DNA of 64,000 nucleotides, taken from Odontocerum albicorne. Its lineage: Eukaryota; Arthropoda; Insecta; Trichoptera; Odontoceridae. A program made the translations under genes and the position numbers. Of the stretch, positions 7,664 to 20,816 are shown one piece after another. The stretch's first letter is position 1; every line of letters starts with the position of its first letter. The notes below the pieces were generated by a model, which was given only the letters and a program-made list of their open reading frames with translations, was not told the origin of the DNA and did not search any database. The stretch spans positions 1-64,000 of the forward strand of contig OX463849.1 in assembly GCA_949825065.1 (NCBI GenBank), in the 5' to 3' direction.

Positions 7664-8828
7664 CTCAAATATATAAAAACCAGGAATACTTTTATTTCTC
7701 GAGAATTTTTTTCTCACGCCGAATCGTAGTATCCTCCGTCAGAATAAAAGAAATATTCAAATAAACAAGTAACTGAGCCAAAGGACACGAAGAAAAAAAA
7801 TGATAATAATAATAATGACAATCGGAGGAAATGCATTATTTTTTATTTTATTTTAACAATGAATCAACATAAACGGGAAACGATATATTATGAAACGTCA
7901 AAACGATAATTGAAAGGTGTTTGTTTGTTGACAGAAGACGGCGTGCCTAGCGCGCACGCACAAAACATAGACAATTAATTTTATTCTAGACACAGTTACA
8001 GTCAAAATGCGACAGGAAATTTTTAGTGGGACAACGCTCAAATATGTAAGAACAAAGAATAATTTGATTTTTCGAGATTTTTTTTCCCACGGCGAATCGT
8101 AATATCCTCCGTCTGAATAGAAGAATCATTCAAATAAACAAGGAACTGAGCCAAAAGACACGAAAAAAAAATAATAATAATGACAATCGGAAGAAATACA
8201 TTATTTTTATTTTATTTCAACAATGATTCAACTTAAACGGAAAACGATACATCATGAAAAGACAAAACGATAATTGACAGGTGTTTGTTTGTTGACAGCA
8301 AACTGCGTGCCCAGCGCGCACGCGCGAAACATGACAGGAGACGGCATGCCTAGCGCGCACGCGCGAAACATGACAAAAGACGCCGTGACTAGCGCGCACG
8401 CACGAAACATGACAGAAGAATTGGTGTCTAGCGCGCACGCGCGAAATATGACAGGACAGGCCGTGCCTAGCGCGCACGCGCGAAACATGACAAGAGACAG
8501 AATGCCTAGCGCGCATGCGCGAAACATGACAAAAAACGGCTTGTCAGCGCGCACGAGCGAAACATGATAAGAGACGGCGTGTTTAGTGCGCACGCGCGAA
8601 ACATGACAAAAGACGGCGTGTCAGCGCGCATGCGCGAAACATGACAGGATACGGCGTGCCTAGCGCGCACACGCGAAACATGCCAGAGAGATGACGTGCC
8701 TAGGGCGCACGCGCGGAACATGACAGGAGACGGCGTGCCTAGCGCAAACGTGCAAAACATAGACAATTTATTTTTTTCTAGACACAGTTACAGTCGAAAC
8801 GCGATAGGATTTTTTTAGTGGGACAACG
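7664..8828 (+). repeat. Satellite unit L2 (1165 bp)
   Basis: Half A is 7664-8036 and half B 8037-8828, with all twelve minisatellite copies. It is a good reference for the complete unit. Confidence 0.92.
8296..8753 (+). repeat. 39-bp minisatellite block, reference example in left array
   Basis: There are twelve copies of a GC-rich motif, consensus GAAACATGACAGGAGACGGC then GTGCCTAGCGCGCACGCGC. Copies 7 and 9 are 38 bp and copy 11 is 40 bp; the rest are 39 bp. Positions have fixed identities: copy 3 has GTGACTAG, copy 4 AGAAGAATTGGTGTCTAG, copy 6 ACAGAATGCC, copy 7 CGGCTTGTCAGC, copy 9 CGGCGTGTCAGC and copy 11 GCCAGAGAGATGACG. The same ordered series occurs in half B of nearly every unit in the window. 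Confidence 0.93.
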
Positions 8829-9619
8829 CTCAAATATATAAAAACCAGGAATACTTTTATTTCTCGAGAATTTTTTTCTCACGCCGAATCGTAGTATCCT
8901 CCGTCTGAATAAAAGAAACATTCAAATAAACAAGTAACTGAGCCAAAAGACACGAAAAAAAAATAATAATGATGACAATCGGAAGAAATGCATTTTTTTT
9001 ATTTTATTTCAACAATGATTCAACTTAAACGGAAAACGATACATCATAAAACGACAAAACGATAATTGACAGGTGTTTGTTTGTTGACAGAGAACGGCGT
9101 GCCCAGCGCGCACGCGCGAAACATAACAGCAAACGGCGTGCCTAGCGCGCACGCGCGAAACATGACAAAAGACGCCGTGACTAGTGCGCACGCACGAAAC
9201 ATTACAGAAGAATTGGTGTCTAGCGCGCATGCGCGAAATATGACAGGACACGCCGTGCCTAGCGCGCACGCGCGAAACATGACAGGAGACAGAATGCCTA
9301 GCGCGCATGCGCGAAACATGACAAAAAACGGCTTGTCAGCGCGCACGCGCGAAACATGATAAGAGACGGCGTGCCTAGTGCGCACGCGCGAAACATGACA
9401 AAAGACGGCGTGTCAGCGCGCATGCGCGAAACATGAGGGATACGGCGTGCCTAGCGCGCACGCGCGAAACATGCCTGAGAGATGACGTGCCTAGGGCGCA
9501 CGCGCGGAACATGACAGGAGACGGCGTGCCTAGCGCAAACGTGCAAAACATAGACAATTTATTTTTTTCTAGACACGGTTACAGTCGAAACGCGACAGGA
9601 TTTTTTTAGTGGGACAACG
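8829..9619 (+). repeat. Satellite unit L3, A/B hybrid half (791 bp)
   Basis: It begins as half A and switches to half B within the shared box near 8938-8957 (GAGCCAAAAGACACGAA). The A tail and B head are therefore missing. This is the expected product of unequal exchange between the two halves. Confidence 0.9.
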
Positions 9620-10784
9620 CTCAAATATATAAAAACCAGGAATACTTTTATTTCTCGAGAATTTTTTTCTTACGCCGAATCGTAGTATCCTCCGTCTGAA
9701 TAAAAGAAACATTCAAATAAACAAGTAACTGAGCCAAAGGACACGAAGAAAAAAAATGATAATAATAATAATGACAATCGGAGGAAATGCATTATTTTTT
9801 ATTTTATTTTAACAATGAATCAACATAAACGGGAAACGATATATTATGAAACGTTAAAACGATAATTGACAGGTGTTTGTTTGTTGACAGAAGACGGCGT
9901 GTCTAGCGCGCGCGCACAAAACATAGACAATTAATTTTATTCTAGACACAGTTACAGTCGAAATGCGACAGGAAATTTTTAGTGGGACAACGCTCAAATA
10001 TGTAAGAACAAAGAATAATTTGATTTTTCGAGAATTTTTTTCCCACGGAGAGTCGTAATATCCTCCGTCTGAATAAAATAATCATTCAAATAAACAAGGA
10101 ACTGAGCCAAAAGACACGAAAAAACAATAATAATAATGACAATCGGAAGAAATGCATTTTTTTTATTTTATTTCAACAATGATTTAACTTAAACGGAAAA
10201 CGATACATCATAAAACGACAAAACGATAATTGACAGGTGTTTGTTTGTTGACAGCAAACGGCGTGCCCAGCGCGCACGCGCGAAACATGACAGGAAACGG
10301 CGTGCCTAGCGCGCACGGGCTAAACATGACAAAATACGCCGTGACTAGTGCGCACGCACGAAACATGACAGAAGAATTGGTGTCTAGCGCGCATGCGCGA
10401 AATATGACAGGACACGCCGTGCCTAGCGCGCTCGCACGAAACATGACAGGAGACAGATTGCCTAGCGCGCATGCGCGAAACATGACAAAAAACGGCTTGT
10501 CAGCGCGCACGCGCGATACATGATAAGAGACGGCGTGCTTAGTGCGCACGCGCGAAACATGACAAAAGACGGCGTGTCAGCGCGCATGCGCGAAAAATGA
10601 CAGGATACGGCGTGCCTAGCGCGCACGCGCGAAACATGCCAGAGAGATGACGTGCGTAGGGCGCACGCGCGGAACATGACAGGAGACGGCGTGCCTAGCG
10701 CAAACGTGCAAAACATAGACAATTTATTTTTTTCTAGACACAGTTACAGTCGAAACGCGACAGGAATTTTTTAGTGGGACAACG
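9620..10784 (+). repeat. Satellite unit L4 (1165 bp)
   Basis: Half A is 9620-9992 and half B 9993-10784. The second minisatellite copy has GCACGGGCTAAAC, a variant shared with unit L14. Confidence 0.9.
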
Positions 10785-12033
10785 CTCAAATATATAAAAA
10801 CCAGGAATAATTTTATTTCTCGAGAATTTTTTTCTCACGCCGAATCGTAGTATCCTGAATAAAAGAAACATTCAAATAAACAAGTAACTGAGCCAAAGGA
10901 CACGAAGAAAAAAAATGATAATAATAATAATGACAATCGGAGGAAATGCATTATTTTTTATTTTATTTTAACAATGAATCAACATAAACGGGAAACGATA
11001 TATTATGAAACGTCAAAACGATAATTGACAGGTGTTTGTTTGTTGACAGAAGACAGCGTGTCTAGCGCGCACGCACAAAACATAGACAATTAATTTTATT
11101 CTAGACACAGTTACAGTCGAAATGCGACAGGAAATTTTTAGTGGGACAACGCTCAAATATGTAAGAACAAAGAATAATTTGATTTTTCGAGAATTTTTTT
11201 CCCACGGCGAATCGTAATATCCTCCGTCTGAATAAAAGAATCATTTAAATAAACAAGGAACTGAGCAAAAAGACACGAAAAAAAAATAATAATAATGACA
11301 ATCGGAAGAAATGCATTTTTTTTATTTTATTTCAACAATGATTCAACTTAAACGGAAAACGATACATCATAAAACGACAAAACGATAATTGACAGGTCTT
11401 TGTTTGTTGACAGCAAACGGCGTGCCCAGCGCGCACGCGCGAAACATGACAGGAGACGGCATGCCTAGCGCGCACGCGCGAAACATGACAAAAGACGCCG
11501 TGACTAGCGCGCACGCACGAAACATGACAGAAGAATTGGTGTCTAGCGCGCACGCGCGAAATATGACAGGACATGCCGTGACCAGCGCGCACGCGCGAAA
11601 CATGACAGGAGACAGAATGCCTAGCGCGCATGCGCGAAACATGACAAAAAACGGCTTGTCAGCGCGCACGCGCGAAACATGATAAGAGACGGCGTGCCTA
11701 GTGCGCACGCGCGAAACATGACAAAAGACGGCGTGTCAGCGCGCATGCGCGAAACATGACAGGACATGCCGTGCCCAGCGCGCACGCGCGAAACATGACA
11801 GGAGACAGAATGCCTAGCGCGCATGCGCGAAACATGACAAAAAACGGCTTGTCAGCGCGCACGCGCGAAACATGATAAGAGACGGCGTGCCTAGTGCGCA
11901 CGCGCGAAACATGACAAAAGACGGCGTGTCAGCGCGCATGCGCGAAACATGACAGGTTACGGCGTGCCTAGCGCGCACTCGCGAAACATGCCAGAGAGAT
12001 GACGTGCCTAGGGCGCACGCGCGGAACATGACA
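10785..12033 (+). repeat. Satellite unit L5 with duplicated minisatellite segment
   Basis: Half A (10785-11151) lacks the six bases CCGTCT. Half B starts at 11152 and carries about 17 minisatellite copies because copies 5 to 9 are repeated in tandem with a 193-bp period (AGGACATGCC at 11568 and again at 11761). The AT-rich tail of B is missing at the rearranged end. Confidence 0.88.
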
Positions 12034-13166
12034 GTAGTATCCTCCGTAGTATCCTCCGTCATCCATGAATCGTAGTATCCTCCGTCTGAATAAAAGAAAC
12101 ATTCAAATAAACAAGTAACCGAGCCAAAAGACACGAAGAAAAAAAATGATAATAATAATAATGACAATCGGAGGAAATGCGTTATTTTTTATTTTATTTT
12201 AACAATGAATCAACATAAACGGGAAATGATATATTATGAAACGTCAAAACGATAATTGACAGGTGTTTGTTTGTTGACAGAAGACGGCGTGCACAGCGCG
12301 CACGCACAAAACATAGACAATTAATTTTATTCTAGACACAGTAACAGTCGAAATGCGACAGGAAATTTTTAGTGGGACAACGCTCAAATATGTAAGAACA
12401 AAGAATAATTTGATTTTTCGAGAATTTTTTTCCCACGGCGAATCGTAATATCCTCCGTCTGAATAAAAGAATCATTCAAATAAACAAGGAACTGAGCCAA
12501 AAGACACGAAAAAAAAATATAATGATGAAAAATCGGAAGAAATGCATTTTTTTTATTTTATTTCAACAATGATTCAACTTAAACGGAAAACGATACATCA
12601 TAAAACGACAAAACGATAATTGACAGGTGTTTGTTTGTTGACAGCAAACGGCGTGCCCAGCGCGCACGCGCGAAACATGACAGGAGACGGCATGCCTAGG
12701 GCGCACGCGCGAAACATGACAAAAGACGTCGTGAGTAGCGCGCACGCACGAAACATGACCGAAGAATTGGTGTCTAGCGCGCACGCGCGAAATATGACAG
12801 GACACGCCGTGCCTAGCGTGCACGCGCGAAACATGACAGGAGACAGAATGCCTAGCGCGCATGCGCGAAACATGACAAAAAACGGCTTGTCAGCGCATAA
12901 CATGATTAGAGACGGCGTGCCTAGTGCGCACGCGCGAAACATGACAAAAGACGGCGTGTCAGTGCGCATGCGCGAAACATGACAGGATACGGCGTGCCTA
13001 GCGCGCACGCGCGAAACATGCCAGAGAGATGACGTGCCTAGGGCGCACGCGCGGAATGTGACAGGAGACGGCGTGCCTAGCGCAAACGTGCAAAACTTAG
13101 ACAATTTATTTTTTTCTAGACACAGTTACAGTCGAAACGCGACAGGATTTTTTTAGTGGGACAACG
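12034..13166 (+). repeat. Satellite unit L6, 5'-truncated half A
   Basis: Its start is a rearrangement in which the last minisatellite copy of L5 joins half A at TAGTATCCTCCGT, a motif then present three times by about 12084. Half B is 12383-13166 and has a small deletion in copies 7-8 near 12896. Confidence 0.88.
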
Positions 13167-14098
13167 CTCAAATATATAAAAACCAGGAATACTTTTATTT
13201 CTCGAGAATTTTTTTCTCACGCCGAATCGTAGTATCCTCCGTCTGAATAAAATAAACATTCAAATAAACAAGTAACCGAGCCAAAGGACACGAAGAAAAA
13301 AAATGATAATAATAATAATGACAATCGGAGGAAATGCATTATTTTTTATTTTATTTTAACAATGAATCAACATAAACGGGAAACGATATATTATGAAACG
13401 TCAAAACGATAATTGGCAGGTGTTTGTTTGTTGACAGAAGACGGCGTGCCTAGCGCGCACGCACAAAACATAGACAATTAATTTTATTCTAGACACAGTT
13501 ACAGTCGAAATGCGACAGGAAATTTTTAGTGGGACAAAGCTCAAATATGTAAGAACAAAGAATAATTTGATTTTTCGAGAATTTTTTTCCCACGGCGAAT
13601 CGTAATATCCTCCGTCTGAATAAAATAATCATTCAAATAAACAAGGAACTGAGCCAAAAGACACGAAAAAAAAATTATAATAATGACAATCGGAAGAAAT
13701 GCATTTTTTTTATTTTATTTCAACAATGATTCAACTTAAACGGAAAACGATACATCATGAAAAGACAAAACGATAATTGACAGGTGTTTGTTTGTTGACA
13801 GCAAACGGCGTGCCCAGCGCGCACGCGCAAAACATGACACGAAACGGCGTGCCTAGCGCGCACGCGCAAAACATGACAAAAGGCGGCGTGTCAGCGCGCT
13901 TGCGCGAAACATGACAGGATACGGCGGTCCTAGCGCGCAGGCGCGAAACATGCCAGAGAGATGACGTGCCTAGGGCGCACGCGCGGAACATGACAGGAGA
14001 CGGCGTGCCTAGCGCAAACGTGCAAAACATAGACAATTTATTTTTTTCTAGACACAGTTACAGTCGAAACGCGACAGGAATTTTTTAGTGGGACAACG
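13167..14098 (+). repeat. Satellite unit L7 (932 bp, six minisatellite copies)
   Basis: Half A is 13167-13539 and half B 13540-14098. Minisatellite copies 3 to 8 are precisely absent (233 bp), leaving six copies. The next unit has the same deletion. Confidence 0.9.
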
Positions 14099-15030
14099 CT
14101 CAAATATATAAAAACCAGGAATAATTTTATTTCTCGAGAATTTTTTTCTCACTCCGAATCGTAGTATCCTCCGTCTGAATAAATGAAACATTCAAATAAA
14201 CAAGTTACTGAGCCAAAAGACACGAAGAAAAAAAATTATAATAATAATAATGACAATCGGAGGAAATGCGTTATTTTTTATTTTATTTTAACAATGAATC
14301 AACATAAACGGGAAACGATATATTATGAAACGTCAAAACGATAATTGACAGGTGTTTGTTTGTTGACAGAAGACGGCGTGCCTAGCGCGCACGCACAAAA
14401 CATAGACAATTTATTTTATTCTAGACACAGTAACAGTCGAAATGCGACAGAAAATTTTTAGTGGGACAACGCTCAAATATGTAAGAACAAAGAATAATTT
14501 GATTTTTCGAGAATTTTTTTCCCACGGCGAATCGTAATATCCTCCGTCTGAATAAAAGAATCATTCAAATAAACAAGGAACTGAGCCAAAAGACACGAAA
14601 AAAAAAAAATAATGATGACAATCGGAAGGAATGCATTTTTTTTATTTTATTTCAACAATGATTCAACTTAAACGGAAAACGATTAATCGTAAAACGACAA
14701 AACGATAATTGACAGGTCTTTGTTTGTTGACAGCAAACGGCGTGCCCAGCGCGCACGCGCGAAACATGACACGAAACGGCGTGCCTAGCGCGCACGCGCG
14801 AAACATGACAAAAAGCGGCGTGTCAGCGCGCATGCGCGAAACATGACAGGATACGGCATGCCTAGCGCGCACGCGCGAAACATGCCAGAGAGATGACGTG
14901 CCTAGGGCGCACGCGCGGAACATGACAGGAGACGGCGTGCCTAGCGCAAACGTGCAAAACTAAGACAATTTATTTTTTTCTAGACACAGTTACAGTCGAA
15001 ACGCGACAGGATTTTTTAAGTGGGACAACG
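14099..15030 (+). repeat. Satellite unit L8 (932 bp, six minisatellite copies)
   Basis: Half A is 14099-14471 and half B 14472-15030. It carries the same 233-bp deletion as L7, so the deleted unit was probably duplicated in tandem. Confidence 0.9.
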
Positions 15031-16196
15031 CTCAAATATATAAAAACCAGGAATACTTTTATTTCTCGAGAATTTTTTTCTCACGCCGAATCGTAGTATC
15101 CTCCGTCTGAATAAAAGAAACATTCAAATAAACAAGGAACCGAGCCAAAGGACACGAAGAAAAAAAATGATAATAATAATAATGACAATCGGAGGAAATG
15201 CATTATTTTTTATTTTATTTTAACAATGAATCAACATAAACGGGAAACGATATATTATGAAACGTCAAAACGATAATTGACAGGTGTTTGTTTGTTGACA
15301 GAAGACGGCGTGTCTAGCGCGCACGCACAAAACATAGACAATTAATTTTATTCTAGACACAGTTACAGTCGAAATGCGACAGGAACTTTTTGGTGGGACA
15401 ACGCTCAAATATGTAAGAACAAAGAATAATTTGATTTTTCGAGAATTTTTTTCCGACGGCGAATCGTAATAACCTCCGTCTGAATAAAATAATCATTCAA
15501 ATAAACGAGGAACTGAGCCAAAAGACACGAAAAAAAAAAATAATAATGATGACAATCGGAAGAAATGCATTTTTTTTATTTTATTTCAACAATGATTCAA
15601 CTTAAACGGAAAACGATACATCATAAAACGACAAAACGATAATTGACAGGTCTTTGTTTGTTGACAGCAAACGGCGTGCCCAGCGCGCACGCGCGAAACA
15701 TGACAGGAGACGGCATGCCTAGCGCGCACGCGCGAAACATGACAAAAGACGCCGTGACTAGCGCGCACGCACGAAACATGACAGAAGAATTGGTGTCTAG
15801 CGCGCACGCGCGAAATATGACAGGACATGCCGTGCCCAGCGCGCACGCGCGAAACATGACAGGAGACAGAATGCCTAGCGCGCATGCGCGAAACATGACA
15901 AAAAACGGCTTGTCAGCGCGCACGCGCGAAACATGATAAGAGACGGCGTGCCTAGTGCGCACGCGCGAAACATGACAAAAGACGGCGTGTCAGCGCGCAT
16001 GCGCGAAACATGACAGGATACGGCGTGCCTAGCGCGCACGCGCGAAACATGCCAGAGAGATGACGTGCCTAGGGCGCACGCGCGGAACATGACAGGAGAC
16101 GGCGTGCCTAGCGCAAACGTGCAAAACATAGACAATTTTTTTTTTCTAGACACAGTTACAGTCGAAACGCGACAGGAATTTTTTAGTGGGACAACG
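15031..16196 (+). repeat. Satellite unit L9 (1166 bp)
   Basis: Half A is 15031-15403 and half B 15404-16196. The A end reads GGAACTTTTTGGTGGGAC instead of the common GGAAATTTTTAGTGGGAC, a variant shared with L10 and L11. Confidence 0.9.
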
Positions 16197-17359
16197 CTCA
16201 AATATATAAAAACCAGGAATAATTTTATTTCTCGAGAAATTTTTTCTCACGCCGAATCGTAGTATCCTCCGTCTGAATAAAAGAAACATTCAAATAAACA
16301 AGTAACTGAGCCAAAAGACACGAAGAAAAAAAATGATAATAATAATAATGACAATCGGAGGAAATGCATTATTTTTTTTTTATTTTAACAATGAATCAAC
16401 ATAAACGGGAAACGATATATTATGAAACGTCAAAACGATAATTGACAGGTGTTTTTTTGTTGACAGAAGACGGCATGCCTAGCGCGCACGCACAAAACAT
16501 AGACAATTAATTTTATTCTAGACACAGTTACAGTCGAAATGCGACAGGAACTTTTTGGTGGGACAACGCTCAAACATGTAAGAACAAAGAATAATTTGAT
16601 TTTTCGAGAATTTTTTTCCCACGGCGAATCGTAATATCCTCCGTCTGAATAAAATAATCATTCAAATAAACAAGGAACTGAGCCAAAAGACACGAAAAAA
16701 AAATAATAATAATGACAATCGGAAGAAATGCATTTTTTTTATTTTATTTCAACAATGATTCAACTTAAACGGAAAACGATACATCATAAAACGACAAAAC
16801 GATAATTGACAGGTGTTTGTTTGTTGACAGCAAACGGCGTGCCCAGCGCGCACGCGCGAAACATGACAGGAAACGGCGTGCCGAGCGCGCACGCGCGAAA
16901 TATGACAAAAGACGCCGTGACTAGTGCGCACGCACGAAACATGACAGAAGAATTGGTGTCTAGCGTGCATGCGCGGAATATAACAGGACACACCTTGCCT
17001 AGCGCGCACGCGCGAAACATGACACGAGACAGAATGCCTAGCGCGCATTCGCGAAACATGGCAAAAAACGGCTTGTCAGCGCGCACGCGCCAAACATGAT
17101 AAGAGACGGCGTGCCTAGTGCGCACGCGCGAAACATGACAAAAGACGGCGTGTCAGCGCGCATGCGCGAAACATGACAGGATACGGCGTGCCTAGCGCGC
17201 ACGCGCGAAACATGCCAGAGAGATGACGTGCCTAGGGCGCACGCGCGGAACATGACAGGAGACGGCGTGCCTAGCGCAAACGTGCAAAACATAGACAATT
17301 TTTTTTTTCTAGACACAGTTACAGTCGAAACGCGACAGGAATTTTTTAGTGGGACAACG
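16197..17359 (+). repeat. Satellite unit L10 (1163 bp)
   Basis: Half A is 16197-16568 and half B 16569-17359. It shares rare minisatellite variants with L11 (GTGCCGAGCGCGC, GGAATATAACAGGACACACC), so the two are sister units. Confidence 0.9.
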
Positions 17360-18524
17360 CTCAAATATATAAAAACCAGGAATAATTTTATTTCTCGAGA
17401 AATTTTTTCTCACGCCGAATCGTAGTATCCTCCGTCTGAATAAAAGAAACATTCAAATAAAAAAGTAACTGAGCCAAAAGACACGAAGAAAAAAAATGAT
17501 AATAATAATAATGACAATCGGAGGAAATGCATTATTTTTTATTTTATTTTAACAATGAATCAACATAAACGGGAAACGATATATTATGAAACGTCAAAAC
17601 GATAATTGACAGGTGTTTGTTTGTTGACAGAAGACGGCGTGCCTAGCGCGCACGCACAAAACATAGACAATTAATTTTATTCTAGACACAGTTACAGTCA
17701 AAATGCGACAGGAACTTTTTGGTGGGACAACGCTCAAATATGTAAGAACAAAGAATAATTTGATTTTTCGAGAATTTTTTTCCCACGGCGAATCGTAATA
17801 TCCTCCGTCTGAATAAAATAATCATTCAAATAAACAAGGAACTGAGCCAAAAGACACGAAAAAAAAATAATAATGATGACAATCGGAAGAAATGCATTTT
17901 TTTTATTTTATTTCAACAATGATTCAACTTAAACGGAAAACGATACATCATAAAACGACAAAACGATAATTGACAGGTGTTTGTTTGTTGACAGCAAACG
18001 GCGTGCCCAGCGCGCACGCGCGAAACATGACAGGAAACGGCGTGCCGAGCGCGCACGCGCGAAATATGACAAAAGACGCCGTGACTAGTGCGCACGCACG
18101 AAACATGACAGAAAAATTGGTGTCTAGCGTGCATGCGCGGAATATAACAGGACACACCTTGCCTAGCGCGCACGCGCGAAACATGACACGAGACAGAATG
18201 CCTAGCGCGCATTCACGAAACATGGCAAAAAACGGCTTGTCAGCGCGCACGCGCGAAACATGATAAGAGACGGCGTGCCTAGTGCGCACGCGCGAAACAT
18301 GACAAAATACGGCGTGTCAGCGCGCATGCGCGAAACATGACAGGATACGGCGTGCCTAGCGCGCACGCGCGAAACATGCCAGAGAGATGACGTGCCTAGG
18401 GCGCACGCGCGGAACATGACAGGAGACGGCGTGCCTAGCGCAAACGTGCAAAACATAGACAATTTATTTTTTTCTAGACACAGTTACAGTCGAAACGCGA
18501 CAGGATTTTTTTAGTGGGACAACG
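17360..18524 (+). repeat. Satellite unit L11 (1165 bp)
   Basis: Half A is 17360-17732 and half B 17733-18524. It is a near duplicate of L10 in its minisatellite. Confidence 0.9.
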
Positions 18525-19683
18525 CTCAAATATATAAAAACCAGGAATAATTTTATTTCTCGAGAATTTTTTTCTCACGCCGAATCGTAGTATCCTGAAT
18601 AAGAGAAACATTCAAATAAACAAGTAACTGAGCCAAAGGACACGAAGAAAAATAATAATAATAATTATAATGAAAATCGGAGGAAATGCATTATTTTTTA
18701 TTTTATTTTAACAATGAATCAACATAAACGGGAAACGATATATTATGAAACGTCAAAACGATAATTGACAGGTGTTTGTTTGTTGACAGAAGACGGCGTG
18801 CCTAGCGCGCACGCACAAAACATAGACAATTAATTTTATTCTAGACACAGTTACAGTCGAAATGCGACAGGAAATTTTTAGTGGGACAACGCTCAAATAT
18901 GTAAGAACAAAGAATAATTTGATTTTTCGAGAATTTTTCTCCCACGGCGAATCGTAATATCCTCCGTCTGAATAAAATAATCATTCAAATAAACAAGGAA
19001 CTGAGCCAAAAGACACGAAAAAAAAATAATAATAATGACAATCGGAAGAAATGCATTTTTTTTATTTTATTTCAACAATGATTCAACTTAAACGGAAAAC
19101 GATACATCATGAAAAGACAAAACGATAATTGACAGGTGTTTGTTTGTTGACAGCAAACTGCGTGCCCAGCGCGCACGCGCGAAACATGACAGGAAACGGC
19201 GTGGCTGGCGCGCACGCGCGAAACATGACATAAGACGCCGTGACTAGTGCGCACGCACGAAACATGACAGAAGAATTGGTGTCTAGGGCGCACGCGCGAA
19301 ATATGACAGGACACGCCGTGCCTAGCGCGCACGCGCGAAACATGACAGGAGCCAGAATGCCTAGCGCGCATGTGCGAAACATGACAAAAAACGGCTTGTC
19401 AGCGCACACGCGCGAAACATGATAAGAGACGGCGTGCTTAGTGCGCACGCGCGAAACATGACAAAAGACGGCGTGTCAGCGCGCATGCGCGAAACATGAC
19501 AGGATACGGCGTGCCTAGCGCGCACGCGCGAAACATGCCAGAGAGATGACGTGCCTAGGGCGCACGCGCGGAACATGACAGGGGACGGCGTGCCTAGCGC
19601 AAACGTGCAAAACATAGACAATTTATTTTTTTCTAGACACAGTTACAGTCGAAACGCGACAGGAATTTTTTAGTGGGACAACG
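18525..19683 (+). repeat. Satellite unit L12 (1159 bp)
   Basis: Half A is 18525-18891 and lacks CCGTCT (reads ATCCTGAATAAGAG, shared with L13 and L15). Half B is 18892-19683 with twelve copies. Confidence 0.9.
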
Positions 19684-20816
19684 CTCAAATATATAAAAAC
19701 CAGGAATAATTTTATTTCTCGAGAATTTTTTTCTCACGCCGAATCGTAGTATCCTGAATAAGAGAAACATTCAAATAAACAAGTAACTGAGCCAAAGGAC
19801 ACGAAGAAAAAAAAAAATAATAATAATAATGAAAATCGGAGGAAATGCGTTATTTTTTATTTTATTTTAACAATGAATCAACATAAACGGGAAACGATAT
19901 ATTATGAAACGTCAAAACGATAATTGACAGGTGTTTGTTTGTTGACAGAAGACGGCGTGCCTAGCGCGCATGCACAAAACATAGACAATTAATTTTATTC
20001 TAGACACAGTTACAGTCGAAATGCGACAGGAAATTTTTAGTGGGACAACGCTCAAATATGTAAGAACAAAGAATAATTTGATTTTTCGAGAATTTTTCTC
20101 CCACGGCGAATCGTAATATCCTCCGTCTGAATAAAATAATCATTCAAATTAACAAGGAACTGAGCCAAAAGACACGAAAAAAAAATAATAATAATGACAA
20201 TCGGAAGAAATGCACTTTTTTTATTTTATTTCAACAATGATTCAACTTAAACGGAAAACGATACATAATAAAACGACAAAACGATAATTGACAGGTCTTT
20301 GTTTGTTGACAGCAAACGGCGTGCCCAGCGCGCACGTGCAAAACATGACAGGAAACGGCGTGCCTAGCGCGCACGCGCGAAACATGACAAAAGACGCCGT
20401 GACTAGTGCGCACGCACGAAACATGACAGAAGAATTGGTGTCTAGCGCGCATGCGCAAAATATGACAGGACACGCCGTGCTAGCGCGCACGCGCGAAACA
20501 TGACAGGAGACAGAATGCCTAGCGCGCATGCGCGAAACATGACGAAAAACGGCTTGTCAGCGCGCACGCGCGAAACATGATAAGAGACGGCGTGCCTAGT
20601 GCGCACGCGCAAAACATGATAAAAGACGGCGTGTCAGCGCGCATGCGCGAAACATGACAGGATACGGCGTGCCTAGAGATGACGTGCCTAGGGCGCACGC
20701 GCGGAACATGACAGGAGACGGCGTGCCTAGCGCAAACGTGCAAAACATAGACAATTCATTTTTTTTTAGACACAGTTACAGTCGAAACGCGACAGGATTT
20801 TTTTAGTGGGTCAACG
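19684..20816 (+). repeat. Satellite unit L13 (1133 bp)
   Basis: Half A is 19684-20050 with the CCGTCT loss. Half B is 20051-20816 with a 25-bp deletion fusing minisatellite copies 10 and 11 (GCCTAGAGATGACG), shared with L15 and L17. Confidence 0.9.

Noticed and set aside
8903..8925. AATAAA and TATA-like strings in each satellite half as gene signals
   Set aside because: They occur in an AT-rich repeat in every unit without any associated gene; chance composition is sufficient explanation.
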